A DNA stretch of 16,962 bases from positions 1-16,962 of the forward strand of contig CAZPFP010000011.1 of the NCBI GenBank assembly GCA_964585895.1. The letters are read 5' to 3'. Source of the DNA: CAZPFP01 sp964585895 (GTDB lineage Bacteria; Patescibacteriota; Microgenomatia; PFEM01; JAHIFH01). Positions 1-7,150 of the stretch are shown one piece after another (the first letter of the stretch is position 1; each line of letters opens with the position of its first letter). Position numbers and translations under genes: made by a program. The notes under the pieces were generated by a model. It had not been told where the DNA came from and did not search any database. It saw only the letters and a program-made list of their open reading frames with translations.

Positions 1-994
1 CTTTTCTGATGGTGGTTACCGGTCTGGTTTGAACAACGTGAAGTTTATTCTTAAACAAAACCCATTCAATATCTTGGGGAAAGAAATAATGTTGATGAAT
101 TTTTTTACCCAATTTGACCAATTCAATAATTTGCTTATCAGTTAATTTTCTTTTTGTTTGTAAGCTCTTGGGAACCCTGGTTCGTTTATTTAAAGTGCCT
201 ACTTTAGTCAATTGAACTACTTGCTTGGAAATATCCCTGGTGATAATATTTAAGCTTCTTCTGTCAACCACATATCGATCAGGAATAACTTCTCCTTGAA
301 CAATTAATTCTCCTAAACCGTAAATTGCCTCAATGACAATTCTATTTTTCTCATTGGTAATAGGGTCAATCGTGAACATCACTCCCGAAACATCACTACT
401 AAGCATTTTTTGAACAATGACCGCAATCCCTACTTTAAGATTGCTAAATTTGTTTTCCTGGCGATAAAAAATTGCTCTTGCCTCAAATAATGAAGCCCAG
501 CAATCTTGAACCCGATGAACAACATTAGTCTCACCTTCAATATTAAGATATGTTTTCTGTTGACCGGCAAAAGAGGCGGTCGGTAAATCTTCAGCCGTAG
601 CCGATGAACGAATAGCCACATAGGCATTTTTTAGAATTCCCCCCAGTCTGGCATACGAAAAAATGATTTTCTTAGCCAGTTCTTCTGAGATGGTTCCCTT
701 TTTAATTGCCTGCTTTATTTTCTTTGAAGCTTGGTTAATTGTTTCCGGTTTTTCCAAATCAACTTTTTCAACCGCTTCCTTGATTATTTTTTCAAGATTG
801 TTTTCTTTAAGGAATTGGAAGTAAGCGTTTGAGGTAATAATAAATCCTTTGGGTACGGGAAGTTGAACGGAAGCCATTTCACCCAAATTCGCCCCTTTGC
901 CGCCAACCAGGCCAATGTCATCCTTATCAACCTCATTAAACCAAACAATATCTTGATTACGAAGCAACAAGCTTTGCTTATCTTTTTTCTTCAT
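1..994 (-). CDS. ppsA: Phosphoenolpyruvate synthase, N-terminal part (cut by window edge)
   Basis: PEP synthase makes phosphoenolpyruvate from pyruvate and ATP, the entry to gluconeogenesis; some homologues run towards pyruvate. I translated 331 residues from an ATG at 992-994. They cover the ATP-grasp nucleotide-binding domain: GGKGANLGEM (about residues 31-40), AIRSSATAEDLP followed by SFAGQQ-TYLN, and DIEWV plus VVQTRPVT near the left edge. The phosphohistidine and PEP-binding domains would lie beyond base 1. The start overlaps the end of the upstream isomerase gene by 17 bases, so translation is probably coupled. It is the last visible gene of the operon that begins near 4834. Pyruvate phosphate dikinase shares this domain, but the motif wording fits PEP synthase better. 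Confidence 0.9.
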   Translation of the reverse strand, partial: MKKKDKQSLLLRNQDIVWFNEVDKDDIGLVGGKGANLGEMASVQLPVPKGFIITSNAYFQFLKENNLEKIIKEAVEKVDLEKPETINQASKKIKQAIKKGTISEELAKKIIFSYARLGGILKNAYVAIRSSATAEDLPTASFAGQQKTYLNIEGETNVVHRVQDCWASLFEARAIFYRQENKFSNLKVGIAVIVQKMLSSDVSGVMFTIDPITNEKNRIVIEAIYGLGELIVQGEVIPDRYVVDRRSLNIITRDISKQVVQLTKVGTLNKRTRVPKSLQTKRKLTDKQIIELVKLGKKIHQHYFFPQDIEWVLFKNKLHVVQTRPVTTIRK

Positions 995-2072
995 GGGCAG
1001 TTGTTTTTAAAGCTTTTTTAAAATAATCAACCCAAGGAATTGCGGTTGGATCAACCCCATTAAGAAGGGCCAGGTAATAGCTAATAAAGCCACCAAGATA
1101 AACTGTTTCGAAAACCTGAGTCAACCTTGTTCTTCCCCTAATCATTAGTAAAACATGGGGAATTTTATTTTTTTCTATGACTTCTTTGGTTATTTTTATC
1201 CTTTTTTTAATTTCTGGGTCATAGATTTCGGATTCGAGAAAGAGGATTTTCAGAATGTCTTTATTTTGTTTAGGAAAAGCAAGTCCCTCTAATAAATGAT
1301 GATTCATTTCTGGCAAACTAAATCTCACTGCAAATGACTTACTGTTTTCATTAAGCATATTTTTAAAAGCATGAGCAACACCATTAAGATGTTCGCTTGA
1401 AACAACGACAATAATCTTGCTTTCTAAGGAAGAGGCGATTTTTTTAGCGAGATTATTTTCCTGAGCGGTTTCAATCGTTAATTTCGTTCTGAGCTTTTTA
1501 AGATAGTTAATTGTCTCGGTAATTTGGCCTTCGGTCACCCTGATAAGTTTGAGTTTTGAAAGCAAAGCCAGTTGGGCGGTAATCGAATAGCCCAGACCCA
1601 ATCGAGGCTGTTTAGCGGGGTTATACCGTGGTTCAAAGATATAAGCGGGTATCTTTTTCACTCTGGCTATTTCTGCTAACCTGCCTCCGCTCGTGATGAT
1701 AAATATTTGACAATTTTGTTCAATCGCTTCTGTAAAACAAGAAAGTGTTTCTTCAGTATTGCCAGAATAGCTAGAGATAATCACCAATGTTTTTTTATCA
1801 GCATAGGCGGGCAAATGATAACCAGTAATGATTTCCATAGGTAAATCCAAAATCTCAAAACTTAATGAATCGATAATTCTGGCGCCAAGGGCCGAGCCGC
1901 CCATTCCGGCCACAACGATATTTTCAATATTCTTGAATTCATCAACGGGAAGTTTAATATTCATAATCTCATTCCAGGCTTGCTTCATTTGGTCAGGGAG
2001 CATACCAACTGATTCAATCACAGGAGATTTATCAACTTCTCTTATTTTCTTTGGGTCATTAAGAATTGACAT
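978..2072 (-). CDS. Bifunctional phosphoglucose/phosphomannose isomerase (SIS fold)
   Basis: This enzyme interconverts glucose-6-P or mannose-6-P with fructose-6-P. The 364-residue protein has two sugar-isomerase halves: GMGGSA (56-61) and SSYSGNTEET (100-109) are the classic phosphosugar-binding motifs. NENSK (241-245) and PEMNHH (254-259) place E242 and H258 sixteen residues apart, the same spacing as catalytic Glu203 and His219 of the Pyrobaculum PGI/PMI. A Lys pair near the C-terminus (352-353) may supply the third catalytic residue. The length is somewhat above the roughly 300 residues of the archaeal enzyme. Its ATG shares one base with the stop of the phosphohexomutase gene (TAATG), which suggests tight coupling. 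With that gene and PEP synthase it forms a hexose-phosphate unit. Confidence 0.92.
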   Translation of the reverse strand: MSILNDPKKIREVDKSPVIESVGMLPDQMKQAWNEIMNIKLPVDEFKNIENIVVAGMGGSALGARIIDSLSFEILDLPMEIITGYHLPAYADKKTLVIISSYSGNTEETLSCFTEAIEQNCQIFIITSGGRLAEIARVKKIPAYIFEPRYNPAKQPRLGLGYSITAQLALLSKLKLIRVTEGQITETINYLKKLRTKLTIETAQENNLAKKIASSLESKIIVVVSSEHLNGVAHAFKNMLNENSKSFAVRFSLPEMNHHLLEGLAFPKQNKDILKILFLESEIYDPEIKKRIKITKEVIEKNKIPHVLLMIRGRTRLTQVFETVYLGGFISYYLALLNGVDPTAIPWVDYFKKALKTTAHEEKR

Positions 2073-3409
2073 TATTTTCCTTTCTTAATAATATTCTTTA
2101 CTAAATTAATTCCTTTTTCAACCAGTTTTTCTGCTTTTTGCTTACTCATTGCTTCAGCAAAAACCCGAAATTCAGGGGCATTGCTTGAGGTGCGAAAGAG
2201 AACCCAACTGTTTTTATCCAGCCAAATTTTCAAGCCATCAATCTCTTCAATTTTAACACCTTTAAAATTTCGTTTTGCTTCTTTTAGGATAAGCGAATTT
2301 AATTCCCAAGGACAATCAACCTTTGTTTTTACAATAAAAAATTTGGGAAGCTCATCAACTAATTGACCAATCAACTTTTTTTCCTTTTTCATGATATTAA
2401 GAATCTTTATTGTTGAAGAACCCCCGTCTCTGGTCATGATAATTTCTGACGAGATTCCCCCTCCACTAGCTTCAAACCCAAAACTTGCCTGATGTTTTTT
2501 CATTGCTTCAATCACAAAAGGAGCACCTACTTTAGTACGAATTATTCTTTTATTTACCATATCTATCACTTGTGAAGTGCTGATTGGAGTCACAATTAGA
2601 GGACTATTAGCATGTTTAGCAATTAATGTCCCACTGTAATCACCAGGAATATATTTTCCACTTTCATCAACAAAAACCACCCTATCGCCATCAGCATCAA
2701 GAATTATTCCCAAAACAGCTTTTTCTTTTTTAACCAAGTTTGCTACTTCTTGATAGGTTTCACCTGTTTCGGTGTCTCTTGCCATGAACTTATCCGGTAT
2801 TGGTTCAGTATTGATAGCAACAACCTCAAGATTCAGTTTTCTCAGTGCCTGAGGTAAAACTCTTGATTGAGCCCCATTACCTGGATCAATAATAACTTTC
2901 CACTGGGGAAATGGCTTAGCGGCAAGACGGATTAACATTTCTTGATACAGTTTAGTAGCTTTATTTTCCTTGTTTATCTCTAAGTGCTTTTTCTTAAAAG
3001 CAATTTTTTCTTTTAGTTTTCCATATATTTGAGTTATCTCTTTTTCATGGTTTTTCAAAATCTCTTCTTTGAAAGCAAAAAATTTAAGCCCATTCGAACC
3101 CTTTTCAATATGACTGCCAGTAACCATCACACTCCCAGCTAAAGAAGATGCTTTTATGATTAAATTCATAGCTGGAACAGGCACGATTCCTTCATCAAAT
3201 AATTTTCGTCCAGAAAGAGCTATCCCTTGTAATAAAGCCTCTTTGATTCTAGGACTTGATTTCCTTGGGTCCATACCTACGGCAATCGCTCCTGATTGTT
3301 TGTGATTATCTAAAAATTGAACAAAGGTTCTTCCAATATCGAAGCAGAATTGATTAGTGAAGAATTCGTCTGCCTTACCTCGAATGCCGCTAGTCCCAAA
3401 CAGTCTCAT
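2072..3409 (-). CDS. Phosphohexomutase (phosphomannomutase/phosphoglucomutase family)
   Basis: The alpha-D-phosphohexomutase fold moves phosphate between C6 and C1 of hexoses, feeding NDP-sugar synthesis. In 445 residues the four family loops appear in order: GTSGIRG (5-11); the phosphoserine loop VTGSH at 96-100, with S99 the likely phosphorylated residue; the metal loop DADGDR (238-243); the sugar loop EASGGG (313-318); and the phosphate-binding loop RTSSNAPEFR (406-415). The serine loop lacks the common ASHNP wording and continues IEKGSNGLK, as in a divergent archaeal/bacterial branch that I recall as VTGSHIP. Substrate (mannose-, glucose- or glucosamine-P) cannot be settled by motif, so no gene symbol is given. 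It lies 9 bases downstream of holA. Confidence 0.88.
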   Translation of the reverse strand: MRLFGTSGIRGKADEFFTNQFCFDIGRTFVQFLDNHKQSGAIAVGMDPRKSSPRIKEALLQGIALSGRKLFDEGIVPVPAMNLIIKASSLAGSVMVTGSHIEKGSNGLKFFAFKEEILKNHEKEITQIYGKLKEKIAFKKKHLEINKENKATKLYQEMLIRLAAKPFPQWKVIIDPGNGAQSRVLPQALRKLNLEVVAINTEPIPDKFMARDTETGETYQEVANLVKKEKAVLGIILDADGDRVVFVDESGKYIPGDYSGTLIAKHANSPLIVTPISTSQVIDMVNKRIIRTKVGAPFVIEAMKKHQASFGFEASGGGISSEIIMTRDGGSSTIKILNIMKKEKKLIGQLVDELPKFFIVKTKVDCPWELNSLILKEAKRNFKGVKIEEIDGLKIWLDKNSWVLFRTSSNAPEFRVFAEAMSKQKAEKLVEKGINLVKNIIKKGK

Positions 3410-3418
3410 GCTTCCATT

Positions 3419-4090
3419 CTAAAGAGAAGCTATTAAAAGGTCAAGCTGGCCAGCCAGGTCCATGGGAGCCTGACCGGTTTTTTGCTGCCAGTCAATGTAA
3501 AGAAGTTTACGATGAATAGTCAGGAGTTGACTAAGTTTAAATCTTTTTGCTTGAGCAATCATTTTTTGCTGTTGGAAAGGATGAAGTCCAGTTAAACCAT
3601 TTTTGCCTAATTGTTGGGCAATGATCAAAAAACGTATTTGTCTGGCGAGCATGTAAAAAACACTTTCGGCGGAAGATTGAGTTACGGTCTGCTTTAACAA
3701 TCTTAAAGAATAACGACTATTTCCTGGTAAAAAAGCATCAAGAAATTTAAAAATAACTTGGGGTAATTTAAAGAACCTGGTGGCTGTTTTAAATTTGTTA
3801 ATTCTGGCTTGGCTGATTTCTTTTCCTTCCCAAATGATTAAGTTTTCAGGTTGGCTTTTGATTAAATAATCAATAATCGATTGAGAAGGAGATTTAATGA
3901 ATAGATTTTCAATCACCACCAGATTTTCTTCGCCCAACAATGATTTGCCTTCTAAAACCTGAAGGAGTTGTTCCATTTTCACTTCTTTGCCCTCAAAACG
4001 AACAACCCCTAAACCTTTTTCTTTGGCTTGGTCTATTTGCTCGGTCAGGAATTTTCGACTTTCAATCTGGTTGTCACCGTGAATAATCAT
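3419..4090 (-). CDS. holA: DNA polymerase III delta subunit, short form
   Basis: Delta opens the sliding clamp within the clamp-loader complex. The 223-residue product begins IIHGDN, the shortened nucleotide-binding-fold start typical of delta, followed by a LLGEENLVVIENL strand and, in the C-terminal half, the helical run VFYMLARQIRFLIIAQQL that is characteristic of the HolA collar domain. E. coli HolA is 343 residues, so this is about two thirds of the usual size; much of the region between the N-terminal fold and the collar is reduced. Short delta proteins are common in CPR genomes. A weak Shine-Dalgarno (AAAGG) precedes the ATG. The 78 bases upstream separate it from the metallopeptidase gene and hold no convincing gene. 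Confidence 0.8.
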   Translation of the reverse strand: MIIHGDNQIESRKFLTEQIDQAKEKGLGVVRFEGKEVKMEQLLQVLEGKSLLGEENLVVIENLFIKSPSQSIIDYLIKSQPENLIIWEGKEISQARINKFKTATRFFKLPQVIFKFLDAFLPGNSRYSLRLLKQTVTQSSAESVFYMLARQIRFLIIAQQLGKNGLTGLHPFQQQKMIAQAKRFKLSQLLTIHRKLLYIDWQQKTGQAPMDLAGQLDLLIASL

Positions 4091-4168
4091 CTTAAACCTT
4101 TTAAAGCCTTAGATGACGTCTTCTTCGGACTTAAATGTCTTTGAATCCGTCCTTTCTCAGCTTGAATA

Positions 4169-4555
4169 CTATTCGATTTGCTTATTTCTTTCAAGCTTCG
4201 AAAAAAGCTTCTCAACCGCTCGGTTGTCAATTCTTCTATTTCTACCCCGGTGAGACAGGAGAGCCCCAGAGAAATTCTTGGGGATATGGAGCAGTTCATG
4301 GATTAAGATTCTATCCTGGTCTTCTTTAGAAAGTTTATCAAATTTTTCAGAAAGAACTTCTAAACAATAATGGGGTTTGACTTTAAGAGCTTTTTGCCAA
4401 ATTCTGGGAAAGCTCCAAATTCTGGCTCTTGCCCGAGATTTTGAACCAAAACTCCGAAAAGCAATAACTCTTTTAGAATCAATATGAGAAAATTCGAGGG
4501 CTTTGGCCAGCTTTTCCACCCTCTTTTGAAGTTCAGGCGCCAGTTTCCAATCCAT
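4169..4555 (-). CDS. Putative zinc metallopeptidase (HELLH)
   Basis: The 128-residue protein belongs to a small putative metallopeptidase family found in archaea, bacteria and phages; its cellular substrate is unknown. HELLH at 86-90 supplies two zinc-binding His and the catalytic Glu. IPKNFSGALLSHRG follows, in which H102 is a candidate third ligand. Upstream, RSFGSKSRARARIWSFPRIWQ (34-54) carries the conserved SKSRA-ARIW core and PHY at 61-63 is also family-like. There is no signal peptide or membrane segment, so it is likely cytoplasmic. Its ATG follows the stop of the EF-like gene after one base (TAAGATG). The C-terminus ends where homologues usually end, so I see no frameshift. Confidence 0.8.
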   Translation of the reverse strand: MDWKLAPELQKRVEKLAKALEFSHIDSKRVIAFRSFGSKSRARARIWSFPRIWQKALKVKPHYCLEVLSEKFDKLSKEDQDRILIHELLHIPKNFSGALLSHRGRNRRIDNRAVEKLFSKLERNKQIE

Positions 4556-4556
4556 C

Positions 4557-4805
4557 TTAGCCTATTTTAAAAACTTCGTCTTTTTCATTCACCGGCTGGT
4601 CAAGCTTCATTCCGATTTGGTCACCTTTATTGGCTTTATCAATATTTTCGTGCTCAATTTGCATCGAACCTACTTCCTGTTCAAATTCGGTACTGCCGGT
4701 GATTTTTATTTTATCACCCACTTTAAGCGGTGCTAAAACATCAACAACCGCCACGCCGATTTTATCGTAATAGTGAGTTATGTTGCCTGCTTTGGTATCT
4801 GCCAT
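4557..4805 (-). CDS. Translation-elongation-factor-like small beta-barrel protein
   Basis: This 82-residue protein resembles domain 2 of EF-Tu-type GTPases without the GTPase domain. The barrel is recognisable from IGVAVVDVLAPLKVGDKIKITGS, then SMQIEH, then GDQIGMKL; the same module occurs at the C-terminus of U32 peptidases. Stand-alone versions are common in archaea and CPR bacteria, and their job is not known. It is the first gene of the 1-4805 operon, with a clear promoter (4841-4869) and a GGGGGTGA Shine-Dalgarno about 12 nt from the ATG, a slightly long spacing. Its stop is one base from the metallopeptidase start. Confidence 0.82.
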   Translation of the reverse strand: MADTKAGNITHYYDKIGVAVVDVLAPLKVGDKIKITGSTEFEQEVGSMQIEHENIDKANKGDQIGMKLDQPVNEKDEVFKIG

Positions 4806-4840
4806 ATTATTTTTTTTAACTCACCCCCTTTCTTTTAACT

Positions 4841-4869
4841 ATTATACTTTAAACTTTTTAAACTATCTA
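4841..4869 (-). promoter_or_regulatory. Sigma70-like promoter of the 1-4805 operon
   Basis: On the minus strand TAGATA (4864-4869) is followed after 17 bases by a perfect TATAAT (4841-4846). Transcription would start near 4834, giving a leader of about 29 nt that contains the Shine-Dalgarno of the EF-like gene. Confidence 0.65.
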
Positions 4870-4922
4870 CCTACTTCTTGTTTCTTGTCGGCTAAATTGG
4901 TAACAAATTAGACCTGTGGCTT

Positions 4923-5372
4923 TCAGGCTTTACTCATTTCCTTTCTTCTACGCTTTTCTTCAATCTCTGCTCTTCTCTCTTTCTCTTTGGCTGCAAGATA
5001 ATTTATTAATTCTGTGTCGCCTTCTGTCACTTTTTTGGTTTGTGCGTGTATTCCTTCTAATTCGTCATCTAGCCTGTAGAGATCACCCTCAAGCTCGTCT
5101 ATTAAATCGTCTCTTTCATAATCCCACTGTTCGGTCTCTAACTGACTTACCTCGTAATCTGAATAATCCATGCTACCAGGTCCCTCACCTGGAGTAGACG
5201 GAAGAGAGGGCTTATAACTTCGATTAAATTCAATTGATCGTTTTTTATCAATTACTTTCCTTCGAACTTGGCCAATTCTGAAATTCAACCAACTTTCAGC
5301 TAGCTCTTGCGGAGTTGCTTCTTTTTTTTCTTCTGATTGTGTTCCTAATTCTTTATCATTTGGTTCTGACAT
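4923..5372 (-). CDS. Hypothetical charged protein, predicted helical
   Basis: I do not recognise a family. From the chosen start the protein has 149 residues and no signal peptide or membrane segment. It is highly charged: an acidic middle (repeated Glu/Asp around DLIDELEGDLYRLDDELEG) and a C-terminal Lys/Arg/Glu run (AAKEKERRAEIEEKRRRKEM) that should form a long helix or coiled coil. A Pro/Gly-rich stretch (SLPSTPGEGPGS) separates this from an N-terminal part that also looks helical. An in-frame ATG exists nine bases earlier (5379-5381), but the GGAAGGAG Shine-Dalgarno abuts it directly, whereas it lies 9 nt from the ATG at 5370-5372, so I take the later start. The gene is 23 bases downstream of ruvC and probably co-transcribed. 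Confidence 0.65.
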   Translation of the reverse strand: MSEPNDKELGTQSEEKKEATPQELAESWLNFRIGQVRRKVIDKKRSIEFNRSYKPSLPSTPGEGPGSMDYSDYEVSQLETEQWDYERDDLIDELEGDLYRLDDELEGIHAQTKKVTEGDTELINYLAAKEKERRAEIEEKRRRKEMSKA

Positions 5373-5404
5373 CTTCTTCATCTCCTTCCTCTGTCATTAT
5401 TTTA

Positions 5405-5881
5405 TCATTTTTTTCTAGTTTCTTGCCAGTGACATATGGCCACCGCTAAAGCATCAGCCGCATGGGTTGGCCGAGGTAATTTTCTTATCTTCAAAGTTTT
5501 CCTTACCTCTGATTGTATCTGTCTTTTCTCTGCCCTTCCATTCTTGGTTAAAACCATCTTAATTCTTAAGGGCGGATATTCATAAACTTTTACTTTTTTT
5601 CTCGCTGCGGCCAGTTTAATCACGCCTATCGCCTGACCAACGGCTGAAGCTGATTTGGCATTAACATTGAAGAACAGGCTTTCAATGGCTAAAACTTGAG
5701 GCTTGTGTTTTTGAAGGATAATGGTTGTTTGTTGGAAAATGCTATTTAATCGCTTGGGGGAATCGTGATTAACTGAGGTTTTAATCATACCCTTATCAAC
5801 TAGTTTCATCTCTTTCCGAGTACACTTAATCACCCCAAAGCCGGTTTCTGCAGTGCCAGGGTCTATTCCTAAAATGAGCAT
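5405..5881 (-). CDS. ruvC: Crossover junction endodeoxyribonuclease RuvC
   Basis: RuvC resolves Holliday junctions with RuvAB by paired symmetrical nicks. The 158-residue protein has the usual length and fold: GIDPG near the start with D7, IES with E67, and THAADALAVA with H140 and D143. The His/Asp pair at the third site matches Thermus thermophilus RuvC (H143, D146) rather than the Asp/Asp of E. coli. All four metal-coordinating positions are therefore filled and the enzyme should be active. The ATG has no Shine-Dalgarno but lies 6 nt after an extended -10 element, so the mRNA is probably leaderless. No ruvA or ruvB is adjacent. Confidence 0.93.
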   Translation of the reverse strand: MLILGIDPGTAETGFGVIKCTRKEMKLVDKGMIKTSVNHDSPKRLNSIFQQTTIILQKHKPQVLAIESLFFNVNAKSASAVGQAIGVIKLAAARKKVKVYEYPPLRIKMVLTKNGRAEKRQIQSEVRKTLKIRKLPRPTHAADALAVAICHWQETRKK

Positions 5882-5887
5882 AGATTC

Positions 5888-5896
5888 AGTATAGCA
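5888..5896 (-). promoter_or_regulatory. Extended -10 promoter of ruvC (predicted leaderless)
   Basis: TGC directly precedes TATACT (5888-5893) on the minus strand. Only six bases separate the hexamer from the ruvC ATG, so transcription would start at or next to the initiation codon. I see no good -35 box, as is usual for extended -10 promoters. Confidence 0.55.
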
Positions 5897-5913
5897 CAGT
5901 AGTTAAACCAACT

Positions 5914-6522
5914 CTATTTTTGGTATATCGCTACTAGGGCTTGAGAGATTATTTGGAGATCTTTCCAGAAAGTTGCTTCTTCTAAATATATCATATCTAA
6001 CTCTGCTCTTTGATCAAATTGTTCGATAGGTAATTTTCTTGTTTGTAACGGACTGACGCCAATTACGCCAGGTTTAATTGAGAGGGCGGTCTTTCGCCAT
6101 TCTCTGGTAATTTCTGGAAAAAGGCTTTCCGCTTCTTCAATATAATCAAGAGGCAGAGGTCTTGGACCGACGATACTCATTTCTCCACCTAAAACATTAA
6201 TCATTTGAGGTAGTTTGTTTAAGCCAGTTTGTCTCATAAAAAGCATTGCTTTGTTGCTAATTCGAGGATCACTTTTCTCCCGGTCATGGGCTTGACAATG
6301 ATAGCTTTTTTTATTTTCGTCTTTATTTTCTGCTCCAGCATATAATGTTTCAAATTTAATCATCATGAATGAATTTTGTCCTTTTCCTACTCTTTCTTGC
6401 CTGAAAAAGAACGGTTCGTTTCTCAATCTGTTGTAGAAATATATGCAAGACCATAAANNNNNNNNNNCCGCATAGTCCAAAGAAGTTTTTAGTCTGCTCT
6501 CACAATATTCTGGTCCTTTCAT
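5914..6522 (-). CDS. Bacterial sugar transferase (phosphoglycosyltransferase fold) with altered catalytic dyad; interrupted by assembly gap
   Basis: The C-terminal part matches the monotopic phosphoglycosyltransferase family, which transfers a sugar phosphate to undecaprenyl phosphate at the inner membrane face: FFFRQERVGKG, then KLPQMINVLGGEMSIVGPRP, then KPGVIGVSP and a C-terminal DLQIISQALVA. The start is the ATG at 6520-6522 (MKGPEYCESRLK-SLDYA resembles the usual K-R-x-FD start); the open frame above it only runs through tRNA genes. The 10-N gap falls in the membrane-hairpin segment, and roughly 10-15 residues seem to be missing, so the real gap is probably longer than 10 bases. Where active members have SLDELPQ, with the catalytic Asp-Glu, this protein has GLNKLPQ. 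KFRSM is also changed, to KFETL. It may be inactive or have another role. Confidence 0.72.
   Translation of the reverse strand: MKGPEYCESRLKTSLDYAXXXXLWSCIYFYNRLRNEPFFFRQERVGKGQNSFMMIKFETLYAGAENKDENKKSYHCQAHDREKSDPRISNKAMLFMRQTGLNKLPQMINVLGGEMSIVGPRPLPLDYIEEAESLFPEITREWRKTALSIKPGVIGVSPLQTRKLPIEQFDQRAELDMIYLEEATFWKDLQIISQALVAIYQK
6458..6467. other. Assembly gap (10 N) inside the sugar transferase gene
   Basis: Ten N bases. The reading frame happens to stay open across them, but comparison with the family's usual spacing between the N-terminal FD and FFRQ suggests missing sequence beyond 10 bases. Confidence 0.95.
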
Positions 6523-6545
6523 ATTTACGAGCAGGTGATTTTTTC

Positions 6546-6620
6546 TGGTGAGCCGTACAGGATTCGAACCTGTGACACCCTGCTTAAAAGGCAGGTGCTC
6601 TACCACTGAGCTAACGGCCC
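6546..6620 (-). tRNA. tRNA-Lys (UUU), CCA encoded
   Basis: The 75-nt sequence folds into a full cloverleaf: 7-bp acceptor (one G-U), GCTC/GAGC D-stem, CCTGC/GCAGG anticodon stem with loop CTTTTAA (anticodon UUU), and ACAGG/CCTGT T-stem with TTCGAAT. Discriminator A is followed by an encoded CCA. Its 5' end abuts the CCA of tRNA-Glu with no spacer. The sugar transferase ATG follows 23 bases after the CCA. Confidence 0.97.
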
Positions 6621-6697
6621 TGGTGACCCCGGCGGGATTTGAACCCGCGATCTTCAGGATGAAAACCTGATGTCCTAGGCCACTAGACGACGGGGCC
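6621..6697 (-). tRNA. tRNA-Glu (UUC), CCA encoded
   Basis: The 77-nt cloverleaf has a GGCCCCG/CGGGGTC acceptor (one G-U), GTCT/GGAC D-stem, TCAGG/CCTGA anticodon stem with loop TTTTCAT (anticodon UUC), and GCGGG/CCCGC T-stem. Discriminator A and CCA are encoded, and the next base is the first base of tRNA-Lys. It is the first gene of the tRNA transcript. Confidence 0.97.
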
Positions 6698-6707
6698 AGA
6701 TGGCCCT

Positions 6708-6736
6708 ATTTTACCAAAAACCCCGCTTTTTTTCAA
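6708..6736 (-). promoter_or_regulatory. Promoter of the tRNA-Glu/tRNA-Lys/sugar transferase unit
   Basis: TTGAAA (6731-6736), a 17-base spacer ending in TGG, then TAAAAT (6708-6713) on the minus strand: a good -35 plus an extended -10. The start point would lie a few bases before the 5' end of mature tRNA-Glu at 6697. Confidence 0.65.
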
Positions 6737-6769
6737 TTAGGGAAAAGGGTATGGAGAGATAAATTAGTT

Positions 6770-7051
6770 TTATTTTCCTCCTCTTTGCTTCATATAGCAG
6801 TCTCTACAATAAACGGGTCTGTCTCCAGATGGTTTAAAAGGAACCTGGGTGGGTTTACCACAAGCGGCACAGATTACATTATAAAGCTGGCGACCCGATG
6901 CGTCGGTTCCTGCCGGCGTAACGTCATCACTTGCTGCTGCAGTTGGACTGCTAACAGGCGCTTCTGCCTTAGGTACTTCTGTCTTCGGCTTTTCTGCTTT
7001 AGGTTCTTCAGTAGGTTTAACTTTATCGACTGGTTTGTCTTTTTTAGCCAT
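6770..7051 (-). CDS. CxxC-x17-CxxC zinc-ribbon protein
   Basis: The 93-residue protein has a Lys/Pro/Glu/Ala-rich, probably disordered N-terminal half (about 1-50) and a C-terminal zinc ribbon with C61, C64, C82 and C85. Exactly 17 residues separate the two pairs, and the ribbon wording (CGKPTQVPFKPSGDRPVYC) matches the named CxxC_x17_CxxC domain. Function is unknown; a nucleic-acid or ribosome contact is a guess from the basic tail and ribbon. The gene has a near-perfect Shine-Dalgarno (GGAGGTGA) and its own promoter at 7123-7150, in contrast to the apparently leaderless genes nearby, so it may be strongly expressed. Confidence 0.85.
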   Translation of the reverse strand: MAKKDKPVDKVKPTEEPKAEKPKTEVPKAEAPVSSPTAAASDDVTPAGTDASGRQLYNVICAACGKPTQVPFKPSGDRPVYCRDCYMKQRGGK

Positions 7052-7122
7052 AGATTCTCACCTCCTTTCAAAAATCATCTCTTTCAGTATATTTCACTCC
7101 GTTCGGATAATTCTCTTCGAGT

Positions 7123-7150
7123 ATTATAACAAAATAATCTTATTTTTCAA
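7123..7150 (-). promoter_or_regulatory. Promoter of the zinc-ribbon gene
   Basis: TTGAAA (7145-7150), 16 bases, TATAAT (7123-7128) on the minus strand, with TG at the extended -10 position. The -35 overlaps the stop of the upstream MBL gene. The leader would be about 65 nt and ends in a strong Shine-Dalgarno. Confidence 0.7.

Noticed and set aside
4087..4299. 70-codon minus-strand frame overlapping the metallopeptidase end and holA start (ATGA overlap), possibly a frameshifted extension
   Set aside because: Most of it is out of frame over the metallopeptidase, whose own C-terminus is complete by family comparison; the rest is an uninformative Lys/Arg-rich run without a ribosome site of its own.
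4923..5381. Use of TGA as a sense codon (as in some CPR lineages)
   Set aside because: TGA serves as a plain stop here and at the deaminase gene, and no conserved protein in the window reads through TGA.
6546..6606. Extension of the sugar transferase frame upstream to 6606
   Set aside because: It is translation of tRNA-Lys sequence. The family-like N-terminus starts at the ATG of 6520-6522.
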